A stretch of DNA of 64,000 nt from Roseibacillus persicicus (GTDB taxonomy: Bacteria > Verrucomicrobiota > Verrucomicrobiia > Verrucomicrobiales > Akkermansiaceae): NCBI RefSeq assembly GCF_014651675.1, contig NZ_BMXI01000012.1, forward strand, positions 62,001-126,000, written 5' to 3'. The position numbers were made by a program, and so were the translations under genes. The notes under the pieces were generated by a model. It had not been told where the DNA came from. It made no database searches and saw only the letters and a list, made by a program, of their open reading frames with translations. Below are positions 7,732-17,019 of this stretch, one piece after another. Numbering within the stretch: the first letter of the stretch is position 1; the number at the start of each line of letters is the position of its first letter.

Positions 7732-8379
7732 TTAGTTGTATTTCAAACTCAGGTATTTGGTGTGAGCCGGACGGCCGTATTTGGCGTAATACTTGCGACC
7801 TTCTGGAGTGCGGTCCAAGGAGCCACGGATGATTTTCACATCTGCTCCCACACCTACACGACGGTAGAGGTCCATCACATCATTCGACTTCATCCGAATG
7901 CAGCCATAGCTGGCCGGACGACCGATATTCTTCTCTTCAGGAGTACCGTGAATGTAAATCAAGCGGCGAAAAGTATTGGAGTTGTTTGCTTCCTTGCCCC
8001 GCAACCAAAGGATTCGAGTCACGATTGGGTCACGACCAGGAGTATTGGGCTTCAGAACTTCACCGGTGGGACGACGGCCTTTGAATACGGTTCCCGGACG
8101 CGCATTGCCGCCAATCTTCTGGGCAATCTCAAGCTTACCAAGCGGAGTGCGATTACTTCCGGGGTCACTCCCGATACCGAACTTCGAAGTGGAAATCGGA
8201 TAAATCTTGGTCGCCTTTCCGCCTTTAACCAACAACATGGATTGATCGCGAACACTGACAATCATTTCACTGTCGTTGTCAACGGTGGCATTGTTGGACC
8301 CGCAGCTAGAGAGTCCGACTAGAGCAAGCGCGGCTGCACCAAGAGTAACGGCTTTGAGAAGTTTTTTTCCGTAATTCAC
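7732..8379 (-). CDS. L,D-transpeptidase (YkuD domain) lipoprotein
   Basis: A 215-residue protein starting at GTG. Residues 1-26 form a lipoprotein signal ending in the lipobox L-S-S-C26. The YkuD domain (about 40-175) carries the catalytic HGT (His144) and S-Y-G-C-I-R-M with nucleophile Cys160. Such enzymes make 3-3 cross-links in peptidoglycan or attach proteins to it in the periplasm. The usual motif is SHGC; here the His before Gly is Tyr, a tolerated variation in some families. It starts 9 nt after the glycosyltransferase stop, so the two form an operon. Confidence 0.9.
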   Translation of the reverse strand: MNYGKKLLKAVTLGAAALALVGLSSCGSNNATVDNDSEMIVSVRDQSMLLVKGGKATKIYPISTSKFGIGSDPGSNRTPLGKLEIAQKIGGNARPGTVFKGRRPTGEVLKPNTPGRDPIVTRILWLRGKEANNSNTFRRLIYIHGTPEEKNIGRPASYGCIRMKSNDVMDLYRRVGVGADVKIIRGSLDRTPEGRKYYAKYGRPAHTKYLSLKYN

Positions 8380-8388
8380 AATATTAAA

Positions 8389-9906
8389 TTATTTTGAAGA
8401 TGACGCTGATAAAGGTGACTTTTTGCGACCGACACCGCTCTCTAGCAGAATTCCGGCCAAAGATGCAAGTGACGTATACAAGAATCCAATTGGGAAAGGA
8501 AGCAAAAATATAAAGGAAACTAAATTACCTGTCGCGAGCGCATCGGCTACAACGAACAAAAAGAAGCAACCGAAGAGGAATTCCACTAGAGGCGTAATGG
8601 ATTTGTGCGCCTTGTAAGATCCTGTCCGCTTCTGAACAGTGCCCCCCGTTTGAGCAGAGTCCCCATATTTCGGGGTTCTGACGAATCCTGACTCACGATT
8701 GAAAATAGCCTCGATGACAGCCTTTGCGTTATTGACCGACATCCCGATCCCCAAGGCAATCAAGAGCGGAAGATACTTCAACTCCCCAAGCCAAGAGTCC
8801 GGTCGGAGCGCCTTTTGCGAAGTCACGTAGAAGAACAAGATGGAGGACATCCCGAAGAACATGATCGGGAGATAGATGAGCTGCTGGGCCCAACCCGGCA
8901 TATCTGGCTGAAACTTCTGATTCGGGAAAATCAGGAAAAGAAGGAGGAAAAGCAGCAAATAGGCGAAGTTGGCAGTCAAGTGAGCAGTCGCCTCCATTTT
9001 GACATAAAGTGGAAACTTGCTCTTCCAAATGGCGGGGAGAACCTTCTTACAAACCTGAATCGAACCCTTCGTCCAGCGATGCTGCTGATTCTTGAATCCG
9101 TTCATGTCGACTGGAAGCTCGGCTGGAGTCTCCACCTCATTGAGGAAGATGAATTTCCATCCCTTCAACTGGGCCCGGTAGCTGAGGTCCATGTCCTCAG
9201 TGAGAGTATCGTGTTCCCAGCCGCCAGCATCTTCGATGCAACTCTTGCGCCAAATTCCAGCCGTCCCGTTGAAAGTGAAGAATCGGCCACTGCGATTGCG
9301 CGCCGTCTGCTCCAGCTCCAAGTGACCGTCCAAGAACATGGCTTGGACGCGGGTCAGGAGGTTGAATGTGCGGTTGAGGTGACCCCAGCGAGTCTGAATC
9401 AAACCCACCCGCTCATCCGTGAAGTGATGAATCATTTCCATCAACACCTCTTTCTTGGGAACGAAGTCAGCATCCAGAATGAAGATGAACTCCCCTTTGG
9501 CGCGCTTCATCCCATTCTCAAGAGCCCCCGCCTTGAATCCCGAGCGGTCGGTGCGGTGGATGAAATCAACGTCGAATCCTTGCGCGCTCAGGCGTTCGCA
9601 CTCTTCTCGCGCAATCTCAGTCGTATCGTCCGTGGAATCGTCCAAGAACTGAACCTGAAGCTTTTCCACGGGGTAGTCCATTTCGGAAACCGCCTTCAGG
9701 AGACGCTTGACCACGTGACGTTCGTTGAAAACCGGAAGCTGAACCGTCACAACCGGCAGCTCTTCGAAGGTCGACTTAGCAATCGGCTTCTTCCGCGAAT
9801 GCTTAAGGTAGAGGACGATGATACCCAAGCGGTGCAAGCTATAGGCGCTTAGTCCGACGAGGACCAAGACATAGCTGATGAACCAGAACCAGTTGATTGC
9901 TTCCAT
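8389..9906 (-). CDS. Membrane processive glycosyltransferase, family 2 (cellulose-synthase-like)
   Basis: This 505-residue protein has one N-terminal membrane helix, a GT2 domain, and about four C-terminal helices. The GT2 motifs are all present: LDDSTDDT, the DxD-type ILDADF, the TEDMDLSYRAQLKGW catalytic Asp block, and Q-Q-H-R-W for processive synthesis. It probably polymerises a beta-linked sugar from a nucleotide sugar and passes it across the inner membrane. The ATG at 9906 is preferred: an upstream TTG adds 23 basic residues before the membrane helix. It is in an operon with an L,D-transpeptidase. No PilZ domain is seen. Confidence 0.9.
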   Translation of the reverse strand: MEAINWFWFISYVLVLVGLSAYSLHRLGIIVLYLKHSRKKPIAKSTFEELPVVTVQLPVFNERHVVKRLLKAVSEMDYPVEKLQVQFLDDSTDDTTEIAREECERLSAQGFDVDFIHRTDRSGFKAGALENGMKRAKGEFIFILDADFVPKKEVLMEMIHHFTDERVGLIQTRWGHLNRTFNLLTRVQAMFLDGHLELEQTARNRSGRFFTFNGTAGIWRKSCIEDAGGWEHDTLTEDMDLSYRAQLKGWKFIFLNEVETPAELPVDMNGFKNQQHRWTKGSIQVCKKVLPAIWKSKFPLYVKMEATAHLTANFAYLLLFLLLFLIFPNQKFQPDMPGWAQQLIYLPIMFFGMSSILFFYVTSQKALRPDSWLGELKYLPLLIALGIGMSVNNAKAVIEAIFNRESGFVRTPKYGDSAQTGGTVQKRTGSYKAHKSITPLVEFLFGCFFLFVVADALATGNLVSFIFLLPFPIGFLYTSLASLAGILLESGVGRKKSPLSASSSK

Positions 9907-10158
9907 AATAATCTTGGGGAACACTCTCGTAGACCCGTGAGCCGTTCGTTTGCTCGACTTTTTTTCTTTTGTCAAGCCAACCGAGATACTTTCTCTGACT
10001 GCGGAAGATGAACTTAACCATTGATTATGAGCATTTTATGAATTTTATTTTGATTTTCAAGGAAGCCAAAATAATTTTTATTGTGACCTTTTTCGGATGA
10101 ATTCGAGGACGGCTTTGGCGTGAGGACGAACTTTGATGGCGATCTTCGTTATTCGGCG

Positions 10159-10191
10159 TTGTCACCGTCCTTTGCGCAACCCTAAGCTGGC
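10159..10191 (+). promoter_or_regulatory. Putative dnaX promoter, almost leaderless
   Basis: TTGTCA (10159-10164), an 18-nt spacer and TAAGCT (10183-10188) are followed by GGCCCCACG. The predicted transcript start is only a few bases before the TTG start codon at 10200, and no Shine-Dalgarno sequence is present. Confidence 0.4.
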
Positions 10192-10199
10192 CCCACGTT

Positions 10200-11741
10200 T
10201 TGAGTTACCAAGTCTTCGCCCGCAAGTATCGCCCTAGGACCTTCAAAGATGTTTTGGGTCAGGACCATGTCGTTCGCACCCTACGGAACGCCATTGAGCA
10301 GGGACGGTTGGCACATGCCTACCTGTTTGTTGGCCCCCGCGGCACGGGAAAGACCTCGACCGCCCGTATCTTCGCAAAGGCTCTCAATAGCCCAGGCGGC
10401 CCTTCCATCGACTTCGATCCCGACGATCCGGATTTGCTCGAAATCGCGGAAGGGACTTCGCTGGACGTCCTGGAGATCGATGGTGCCTCCAACAACGGGG
10501 TCGAGCAGGTTCGCCAACTGCGCGAGACCGTGCAATACGCTCCCGCCAAGTCCCCTTTCAAAATTTACTACATCGATGAGGTTCACATGCTCTCCAATGC
10601 GGCCTTCAATGCCCTCCTGAAGACTCTCGAGGAACCGCCTGCGCACGTGAAGTTCATCTTCGCAACCACCGAACCGAACAAGATCCTGCCGACCATTATC
10701 TCCCGTTGTCAGAGATTTGACCTCCGGCCCATTCCAACCGACATCATTGCCAAACAGCTGCTTCACATTGCCTCCGAAGAAGGCGTGGCACTGGACGAGT
10801 CCGCAGCTTGGGCAATTGCCAAAGGAGCGGATGGCGGGATGCGGGATGCCCAATCGATGCTGGACCAGCTGGTCGCCTTCTGCGGCGAGCAAATCAAGGA
10901 GGATGACGTTCAACACATCTTCGGCTTCACCTCAGGCGAAACGATCGCCACATTGGTGTCCTCCCTTTTCCAGAAAGACACTTCGCAGCTTCTCAATCTA
11001 CTAAACGACCTGGCGGCTTCAGGAAAAAATCTTTCCCAGCTCCTGCAAGAGCTGATCAATACCCTGCGAGCCTTACTCATTCACAAGATCGATCCCAAGG
11101 CGGGCCGCGAAGGACTTTCGGATGAGGTCTGGAACAAACTGACCGCTCTTACCGAAAAGTCTCCTGCCGACCGCCTGCTTGCACTGATGGACATCCTCTC
11201 GACCGCTGAAGCCGGAATGCGATGGGCCGCGAACAAGCAACTTCATCTCGAATTGGCATTGATACGCTCGGTGGAAGCATTGGATGAGATCCGCATCTCC
11301 GATGTCATCAAAGCATTGGAAAAAGGAGGCCTCTCCGATGACCTGCCAAGTCTTCCCACCCAGCAGGCTCCGGCTCAGGCAACCGAAGCAACACCTCAGG
11401 CCCCTTCTGAACCGGCTACAGAATCTCCCGCAGCTCCGCACGCGGAAAGCGCTACCGCAGAATCCTCCGAGGCCCAGCCCGCCGCCGCCCAGTCCGCGTC
11501 GGCCACCACCTCCGGCGAGGATGATGTCATCCTCAGCCCTATCGAGCGCCTGATGCAAGATGCGCCGGACGAACGGGAGGACGAGCCCGAACCGGAACCC
11601 GCACCATCGGCAGCCACTCAAGCTCCTCAAAAGGAAGAACCTGCTGCTGAAGCGAAACCCCAGCCACCCGCAGACGACTTCCACAACGACCCGTTAATCA
11701 AAGACGCGATCGAAGTCTTTAAGGGGAAGTTAAAAAGCTAA
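10200..11741 (+). CDS. dnaX: DNA polymerase III gamma/tau subunit
   Basis: This 513-residue clamp-loader ATPase starts at TTG, fixed by the conserved opening MSYQVFARKYRPRTF. It shows Walker A GPRGTGKTST, Walker B IYYIDEVHML, sensor 1 FATTEPNKI and the arginine finger S-R-C-Q-R-F. The Cys4 zinc module normally found between Walker A and the DVLEIDGASN motif is absent: the region reads NSPGGPSIDFDPDDPDLLEI with no Cys. After the collar domain (to about residue 370) comes an Ala/Pro/Glu-rich tail of about 120 residues with no clear tau C-terminal domain. I see no A-AAA-AAG slippery site. The exported ACP gene starts 12 nt downstream. Confidence 0.97.
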   Translation: MSYQVFARKYRPRTFKDVLGQDHVVRTLRNAIEQGRLAHAYLFVGPRGTGKTSTARIFAKALNSPGGPSIDFDPDDPDLLEIAEGTSLDVLEIDGASNNGVEQVRQLRETVQYAPAKSPFKIYYIDEVHMLSNAAFNALLKTLEEPPAHVKFIFATTEPNKILPTIISRCQRFDLRPIPTDIIAKQLLHIASEEGVALDESAAWAIAKGADGGMRDAQSMLDQLVAFCGEQIKEDDVQHIFGFTSGETIATLVSSLFQKDTSQLLNLLNDLAASGKNLSQLLQELINTLRALLIHKIDPKAGREGLSDEVWNKLTALTEKSPADRLLALMDILSTAEAGMRWAANKQLHLELALIRSVEALDEIRISDVIKALEKGGLSDDLPSLPTQQAPAQATEATPQAPSEPATESPAAPHAESATAESSEAQPAAAQSASATTSGEDDVILSPIERLMQDAPDEREDEPEPEPAPSAATQAPQKEEPAAEAKPQPPADDFHNDPLIKDAIEVFKGKLKS

Positions 11742-11753
11742 AGCTGCCATCGA

Positions 11754-12092
11754 ATGAAAAGCATTCTTCTCGCTACGGCTCTGGCCGGCACGACGATCTT
11801 CACTCTCAGCTGTCAACCGAACGGAGAAGGCAAGGTTCCGCAGCAGGTCGAAAACACCAGCGCTACCACTCTTAGGATTAAAGAGCTCATCTCTGAACTT
11901 CTCGAAGTCCCTCCCTCGCAAATTCAGCCCGGCGATTCTTTCATCGCGGACTTGGGCGCAGATTCACTCGATTTCGTCGAACTCATCATGGCTACGGAAG
12001 AGGAGTTCGGAATCACCATCCCAGATTCCGAAGCCGTTGAACTCACAACCGTCGGAGCTTTAATTGCTTACTTGAAGTCCCCAAGAACCTGA
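11754..12092 (+). CDS. Acyl carrier protein with N-terminal export signal
   Basis: A 112-residue protein. Residues 36-112 are a good ACP: acidic four-helix pattern, the phosphopantetheine site G-A-D-S-L with Ser71, helix II DFVELIMATEEEFGITIP, and TTVGALIAYL at the end. Residues 1-20 are a basic-hydrophobic segment (MKSILLATALAGTTIFTLSC) resembling a lipoprotein signal; the box T-L-S-C lacks the usual Leu at -3. No ATG, GTG or TTG lies in frame between nt 11754 and the ACP domain, so a cytoplasmic start is not available. It follows dnaX by 12 nt and is probably co-transcribed. This is unlikely to be the fatty-acid-synthesis ACP, which should be encoded elsewhere with fab genes. An exported ACP would be unusual. 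Confidence 0.8.
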   Translation: MKSILLATALAGTTIFTLSCQPNGEGKVPQQVENTSATTLRIKELISELLEVPPSQIQPGDSFIADLGADSLDFVELIMATEEEFGITIPDSEAVELTTVGALIAYLKSPRT

Positions 12093-12139
12093 CGCTGCCG
12101 ACAACTTGCGTCGACAATTCGACCTCCGAGAGGCATTGC

Positions 12140-12631
12140 ATGGGTGTGTCCAAGCTTGCCCTGATTCTCTTTCTTTTCCTTCCTCTTTCCGCAGCCGAAC
12201 AGAGGAAGCACCAAGCGTCAATCAGCCTCACTTACCTAAATTCTGAACAAGCAGGCCGAGCCCTTGAGCAATTGTTTGAGGGAGACCTCCGGGTGAAAAA
12301 ATCCGGCGATGCGATTATCTTGGTCTCTTCGGACGAACTCACGGCTCTGACAAAGGCCCTCTCCCTTATTTCTCGAATCGATCTCCCCCACATTTCAGTC
12401 CCCACTCACTTCTTCCAACTCGGCTTCACTGACTGCGAGCGGATAGCGGCGCAACTGGAGAAACTTCTATCAAATGAGACGGCGGAGTTTACTCTCACGC
12501 CGGACCCAAGGACCAATCGAATCTTCCTGATTGGAGACGACAATCTGAAACTGAAAGTCGAAAAATTCATCGCCGAAGCCGAAGCCGAAGCCGAAGCCGC
12601 CAATGCCAATCCAGACGAGGTGGCATCATAA
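12140..12631 (+). CDS. Small exported protein with secretin N-type domain
   Basis: A 163-residue protein with a signal peptide (LALILFLFLPLSAAE). The mature part resembles one and a half secretin N0/N1-type repeats: ISLTYLNSEQAGRALEQLF, IILVSSDELTALTKALSLISRID, then FFQLGFTDCERIAAQLEKLL and PDPRTNRIFLIGDDNLKLKVEKFI. Such domains form the periplasmic ring of GspD/PilQ, but the outer-membrane barrel is missing, so this is a stand-alone periplasmic fragment or adaptor. The C-terminus carries four Glu-Ala pairs from a GAAGCC repeat. It lies 47 nt after the ACP gene on the same strand. Function unknown. Confidence 0.7.
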   Translation: MGVSKLALILFLFLPLSAAEQRKHQASISLTYLNSEQAGRALEQLFEGDLRVKKSGDAIILVSSDELTALTKALSLISRIDLPHISVPTHFFQLGFTDCERIAAQLEKLLSNETAEFTLTPDPRTNRIFLIGDDNLKLKVEKFIAEAEAEAEAANANPDEVAS

Positions 12632-12911
12632 GCTTCGCAGAAGTGAGGGGTGAGTCCTTCCCTATTTCACTCCTCCCACTGACTTTTGCTCTGTCTCTCG
12701 CCCCCGGACAAACGGACCGATGCCATCCGATAGTTGCGGGTACATCATCCGCTCGCAGCCCCTTGTTTCAAGGAGGACAGTGTCTAAGAGAACGGTCTGG
12801 TGAGGTCCACTGTCCATCGAGGACCCGAAAATCACAAAAGAACTTATTGCAAAAGTCTTCTCCGGAGTTGATCCAAGGGTTCGCAACTCAACTCCCTAGA
12901 CAAATACTACG

Positions 12912-13199
12912 ATGAACATCGCCAAACTCATGGAACAGGCTAAAAAGCTGCAAGAAGCTCAAGCCGATCTCTCAAGCAAAACTGTCGAAGCTTCGGACCC
13001 TTCCGGAAAAGTCACCGTGGTGGCCAACGGGGCTGGCGAGATTCAATCCCTGACCATTGACCCTGCAATTGTTTCAGCCGACGACACTGAATTTCTTCAG
13101 AACCTGGTGATGAGCACCTGCAACTCCGCCCTGAAGGAGGCCCGCGAGAGTGCGGCAAAGGATATGGCAGCCAATCTCAACATTCCCGGCTTGGGCTAG
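12912..13199 (+). CDS. YbaB/EbfC-family nucleoid-associated protein
   Basis: This 95-residue protein shows the family pattern: a start helix MNIAKLMEQAKKLQEAQADL, then VEASDPSGKVTVVANGAGEIQSLTIDP and a C-terminal helix with Ala-rich repeats. YbaB binds DNA as a dimer with little sequence preference. In many bacteria ybaB lies between dnaX and recR; here it remains near dnaX (1.2 kb downstream) while recR is 12 kb away on the other strand. The 280 nt upstream (12632-12911) hold no credible gene. Confidence 0.93.
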   Translation: MNIAKLMEQAKKLQEAQADLSSKTVEASDPSGKVTVVANGAGEIQSLTIDPAIVSADDTEFLQNLVMSTCNSALKEARESAAKDMAANLNIPGLG

Positions 13200-13316
13200 C
13201 AGGCCTTTACCTCATTCACTTGACGGGAAGGGCCTTTGACAACTTGGCCTCGAGCCCTCCCCTCTCTTTTTTCTGTCAGAATGCCAATCTGGACGAATTC
13301 AGGCAGACGCCGGGCG

Positions 13317-15158
13317 CTATAGCTTCAGCTTTCCATCATTGGACCCGGAGGCGAAAGTCTGGCGAAAGACTTCGGTGCCCAAGGCCTTGGGACCGCCCCA
13401 ATTCACCTCAACCCGGTCGTCGCCCAAGACGATATCCATCAGCTTTTTCTTCATCTTCATCGCGACCTTGCGGTGCTCTTCGTCGTAAGCGAGATTCTTC
13501 ACTTCCTTCGGATCCGACGGGAGATGATAAAGGCCCGGATCCAACTCTTCATAGCTGGCCTGCAAAGCCCAATCCAGATTTGCGCCGCGCTTGGAACTCG
13601 GGCGGGTTTGCATGGAAAAGCAATAGTCTTTCGTGCGGATAAAGGCGCGTGGTCCAGTGACAGCATGACTTTCCCCCACGATATAGTCGCGCGGAGACGA
13701 CTCCCCGGAAGCCACCTTGCCAAGATCCCGCCCATTTAGATAGGAAAACTGGTCAGCCTCCAAATCAGCACCAGCTGCAGCCAAAATAGTCGGCGCAATA
13801 TCAACGAATTCGGTAAAGTCCGTCACGACCTTGCCAGCGGGAAAGGCCTCTTGATCTGAACTCACGACAATGACTGGATTGAGAGTATCGATTCGCCACG
13901 GAGAGAACTTCGAGACCGAACCGTGGTCGTTCAACTTCCAACCGTGGTCGCCACAGACATAGACAATCATCCACTCTTGCCCGTTCTTCTCACTATATTC
14001 CACAAAGGAGTCCGCCGCTTGCCCCACAAGCGAATCACCATAGGCGCAAAAGGCGAAGTAGTCCTGAATCATCGTCTGCTTTTCCTCTTCTGAAAAGTGG
14101 TCACTGAAACCGACATTGACCTGTTTGCGCAGTTGCTTGGGCATCGTTTTCAACTCATCACCAATCACTTCGGGAATCTGATAAGTGTGTGACTGGAACT
14201 TCGCCCGATAGTCGGCAGGAGGGAGAACCGGAGTATGAGGGAAGTCGAAACCAACATGGGCAAAAACCGGCTTCTTCGGGTCCGGCCCACGGAAGGTCCG
14301 GCTACCGGCCTCGAAGGTTTTCTCCTGATTCTCGAGATACTGCCCCAGAACCGATGCATAGTAACCGTCCCGGGTCTTTCCCGCCGGGCGGGAGCTGACC
14401 CCGGCCAGAATCATTCCGCTATCGAGATGCCTTCCCTTCTTTTCGTTATAGTGCCGCAAGAACTCATACTTCTCAGTCGCCGCCTGGGTTCGCCCCGCAT
14501 ACTTCGGAAACATCTTTTCGACCTCCAGCGAAAGATAGGTGAATCCATCCTCCGGGGTATAAAGAAACTCCAAGTTCGGAATCGGCTTCTCCAATTTTTT
14601 GCCATCGATTGAATTGAACCAATCTTTACCCCAGGCCGTCAGGCCATCGCGATGCAGTCCCTTGAAGTCGGCGCTTTGTTGATACACGGGATAGCCCTTG
14701 GCCCACTTCCCACTCTCATCGATTTTTTTCAGGCGAACTCCCAGCTTCCCGACATGAAAAGTCTGATAACCCAAGTTCACCAACTGCTCGGGAAAGGGAG
14801 GCTTCCAATGCTCCGCGCTGCTGTTGTGATACTCGAACTCATAAATTCCCGAGTGCCACGGATAGCGGCCAAAATGCATCGCCGCCCTGGAAGGAGCACA
14901 GCCTGGCGAATGACAATAGGTATTGATAAAGGTGGTTCCTCGCGCTGCCAATTTATCGACTTGAGGAGATTCCACATAGCCCAGTTCACTATGTTCCCGC
15001 CCGTCGACAATTCGATTGAAGGCTCTGATGGAATCGTAGCGCTGGTCGTCAGTCACCAGCCAGAGCACGTTCGGTTGCTTTTCTGCCGCCACTGCTGCTG
15101 TCGCCGTCCATCCTCCTGCGGCCAATGCCACGAGCAATCTTAATTTTTCTGTCTTCAT
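13317..15158 (-). CDS. Sulfatase, Cys-type, exported (second)
   Basis: The 613-residue protein has a signal peptide ([19 protein letters not shown]) and the sulfatase opening [15 protein letters not shown]. The formylglycine signature is C-A-P-S-R with Cys87 (a second Cys sits at 82). [11 protein letters not shown] and the conserved HVGKLG follow. C-terminal metal-site regions such as [22 protein letters not shown] resemble the iduronate/heparan-sulfatase branch. The ATG at 15158 is chosen because it directly precedes the signal peptide; the open frame extends 83 codons further without support. It is divergent in sequence from the first sulfatase, so it should act on a different substrate. 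Confidence 0.93.
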   Translation of the reverse strand: MKTEKLRLLVALAAGGWTATAAVAAEKQPNVLWLVTDDQRYDSIRAFNRIVDGREHSELGYVESPQVDKLAARGTTFINTYCHSPGCAPSRAAMHFGRYPWHSGIYEFEYHNSSAEHWKPPFPEQLVNLGYQTFHVGKLGVRLKKIDESGKWAKGYPVYQQSADFKGLHRDGLTAWGKDWFNSIDGKKLEKPIPNLEFLYTPEDGFTYLSLEVEKMFPKYAGRTQAATEKYEFLRHYNEKKGRHLDSGMILAGVSSRPAGKTRDGYYASVLGQYLENQEKTFEAGSRTFRGPDPKKPVFAHVGFDFPHTPVLPPADYRAKFQSHTYQIPEVIGDELKTMPKQLRKQVNVGFSDHFSEEEKQTMIQDYFAFCAYGDSLVGQAADSFVEYSEKNGQEWMIVYVCGDHGWKLNDHGSVSKFSPWRIDTLNPVIVVSSDQEAFPAGKVVTDFTEFVDIAPTILAAAGADLEADQFSYLNGRDLGKVASGESSPRDYIVGESHAVTGPRAFIRTKDYCFSMQTRPSSKRGANLDWALQASYEELDPGLYHLPSDPKEVKNLAYDEEHRKVAMKMKKKLMDIVLGDDRVEVNWGGPKALGTEVFRQTFASGSNDGKLKL

Positions 15159-15312
15159 CGGGTTCTTATTCAGAGCAGGCCAACTTTCCTTGAGCCTACT
15201 TGATTCTCGCAAAGGAAACGTCTCCAGCCGACCCGAACCTGCAGTGGGATTGTGTCGAAATGCGGGAACACTGGACCTCAGCCTCCCAGCCTCGTGCTGA
15301 ACTCCTAGTAAA

Positions 15313-15341
15313 TTGACAAGGCCCCTAGCGCTGACAAAATG
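15313..15341 (+). promoter_or_regulatory. Possible promoter for the phosphatase-family gene
   Basis: TTGACA at 15313-15318 is a perfect -35. The 17-nt position downstream reads AAAATG, a weak -10, followed by CCCCCA. It sits 49 nt before the ATG at 15390. Confidence 0.3.
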
Positions 15342-15389
15342 CCCCCACAGGAACGGCCAAGAGGGTCTTTCCCCACCACCCTTTTCCCA

Positions 15390-16391
15390 ATGAACAAAAC
15401 CCGGCACCCCGTTGGCCTCGTCCTGGTTTTGCTCTCACTCGTCCTCAACTTCATCTCCGTTGTTCTGTATGTGCAGCAGCCGGATACCTTTGCGGCCTTC
15501 ACGGTTCTACCCATTTGGCTGTGGGGAGCGCTCGGTCTCCTCTTTTCTCTCGCTTCCTACTTTCTCTTCAGGTCTCCACTCTCGCTGTTTACCTCCACGA
15601 TGTGGTTTCTAGTGATTCTCGTGCTTTCCGACGAGGCACCGGGCCTGGTCCGTTTCGGGCAGACCACGCCGGAGGATGGCCGGGCGGCCCCCTACCTCAA
15701 TCGCCAACCTCTTCGAGTGATCACCTGCAATTGGTCCAGCGACAGCCGTCCCATTGGACCGGCAATTGCGCCGTGGGAACCCGATATTGTTTTCATTCAG
15801 GAGATGCCCCACCCCTATCTCATCAAGCAACTCGCGGACACCCTCTACGGCAACACCGGTGACTATCGCTACGATGAGAACCACGCCTGCGGAGTTGTCC
15901 TCCGGGGACGAATTAAAAAAGCGCTCCTGGAGCCTCAATATCGCTCGCAGTATCTCACCGCCCGACTCCCCAACGGAAACCTCATCGAACTGGCCAATAT
16001 CCATCTGCAACCCGCCTCCACCAATCTCTCCTTATGGAGTCCTTCCTGCTGGAAAGAGCATCGACAGAACCGGATGCGACGTCGTAGTGAACTCCAGTTT
16101 GCCCTCGCTTTTCTCAACGAATACACCCCCTTTCCCAATCGTCCAACCCTCATTGCCGGGGACTTCAACGCCCCTGCCACGGATGGCGCATCCGACGTTC
16201 TTGCACGAGACTTCACCGACACGTTTGAAGCAGTGGGTACGGGATGGGGCAATACCTATCACCGCCGTTTTCCCCTCCTCCGTCTCGATCAAATTCACGC
16301 CTCCCATCACTTCCTGCCATTGCGCTCCCGGGCGGTCACGATTGAGGAATCCGAGCACCGGATGGTCGTGAGCGATCTACTATTGGAATAA
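15390..16391 (+). CDS. Membrane-anchored endonuclease/exonuclease/phosphatase-family protein
   Basis: The 333-residue protein begins with about three membrane helices (residues 8-95), followed by an EEP domain. Visible motifs are RVITCNW (first strand), DIVFIQEM with the metal-binding Glu, [14 protein letters not shown] (Asp-Asn) and the final [12 protein letters not shown] with Ser-(Asp/Glu)-His. Proteins of this layout (YafD-like) are envelope-associated phosphodiesterases of unknown substrate. The ATG at 15390 is preferred to one 17 codons upstream. It is divergent from the sulfatase gene across 231 nt. Confidence 0.85.
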   Translation: MNKTRHPVGLVLVLLSLVLNFISVVLYVQQPDTFAAFTVLPIWLWGALGLLFSLASYFLFRSPLSLFTSTMWFLVILVLSDEAPGLVRFGQTTPEDGRAAPYLNRQPLRVITCNWSSDSRPIGPAIAPWEPDIVFIQEMPHPYLIKQLADTLYGNTGDYRYDENHACGVVLRGRIKKALLEPQYRSQYLTARLPNGNLIELANIHLQPASTNLSLWSPSCWKEHRQNRMRRRSELQFALAFLNEYTPFPNRPTLIAGDFNAPATDGASDVLARDFTDTFEAVGTGWGNTYHRRFPLLRLDQIHASHHFLPLRSRAVTIEESEHRMVVSDLLLE

Positions 16392-16554
16392 GGTAAATCG
16401 GCCGACTAGACCGGGCTCTGCCCGTCAACAGAATGCTCAAGCGCTGTGGAACTCATTTGTTTGCAAAGCAGTCCAAACACACCGCTTAAAACATCGCCTA
16501 CAGTCGCCTAAATTTTCCGTTTCGTTTTCATCCATCCCACGCCACACTTTCGCC

Positions 16555-17001
16555 ATGTCACAGCACACCACCCAGCTCGCTTGGTCCCGCAATGATTCGT
16601 CCTTTGCCTACAAAGAGTATCCCCGCGAGCATCAAATCGACTTCGGAAACGGCCACACCATCCCTTGCACCGCTGCTGCCGAATATCTGGGCAATCCCGA
16701 CCTCCCCGATCCTGAGCAAGCCTTTGTCGGCTCACTTTCCAGCTGCCACATGCTCACCTTTTTGGCCTTTTGCTCTCTCCAAAAGCTAACTCTCGACAGC
16801 TACTCCGACGAGGCGGTGGGATTCTTGGAAAAGGGCGAAAACGGAAAGCCGGTCCTCGCCAGGGTAGAACTTCATCCGAAGACGGTTTTTGCTGACGGCG
16901 TGGAAGTTTCAGCCGAAAAGCTCGCCGAACTGCACCACAAGGCCCACGAGGAATGCTTCTTGGCAAACTCCGTGAAGACCGAGATTGTGACCATCCTCTA
17001 A
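16555..17001 (+). CDS. OsmC/Ohr-family peroxiredoxin-like protein
   Basis: A 148-residue cytoplasmic protein with the family's two redox cysteines: S-S-C-H-M-L-T-F in the first long helix and H-E-E-C-F-L-A-N-S near the end. The N-terminal beta-sheet (QLAWSRNDSSFAYKEYPREHQ) and IPCTAAAEYLGNPDL also fit. OsmC proteins reduce organic hydroperoxides. The gene is followed 18 nt later by the VWA protein gene. It stands 163 nt after the preceding gene, so it probably has its own promoter, which I cannot pin down. Confidence 0.92.
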   Translation: MSQHTTQLAWSRNDSSFAYKEYPREHQIDFGNGHTIPCTAAAEYLGNPDLPDPEQAFVGSLSSCHMLTFLAFCSLQKLTLDSYSDEAVGFLEKGENGKPVLARVELHPKTVFADGVEVSAEKLAELHHKAHEECFLANSVKTEIVTIL

Positions 17002-17019
17002 TTCGGCCAAGCTCGCCCT

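Noticed and set aside
8815-9852. 345-residue open frame opposite the glycosyltransferase
   Set aside because: Mirror frame of a gene with all GT2 motifs; no domain character of its own.
9907-9975. Upstream TTG start for the glycosyltransferase
   Set aside because: Adds 23 basic residues before the membrane helix and lacks a Shine-Dalgarno sequence; the ATG at 9906 is more natural.
12643-12915. 90-codon open frame before ybaB
   Set aside because: No motif, no start context, and unlike neighbouring proteins in composition.
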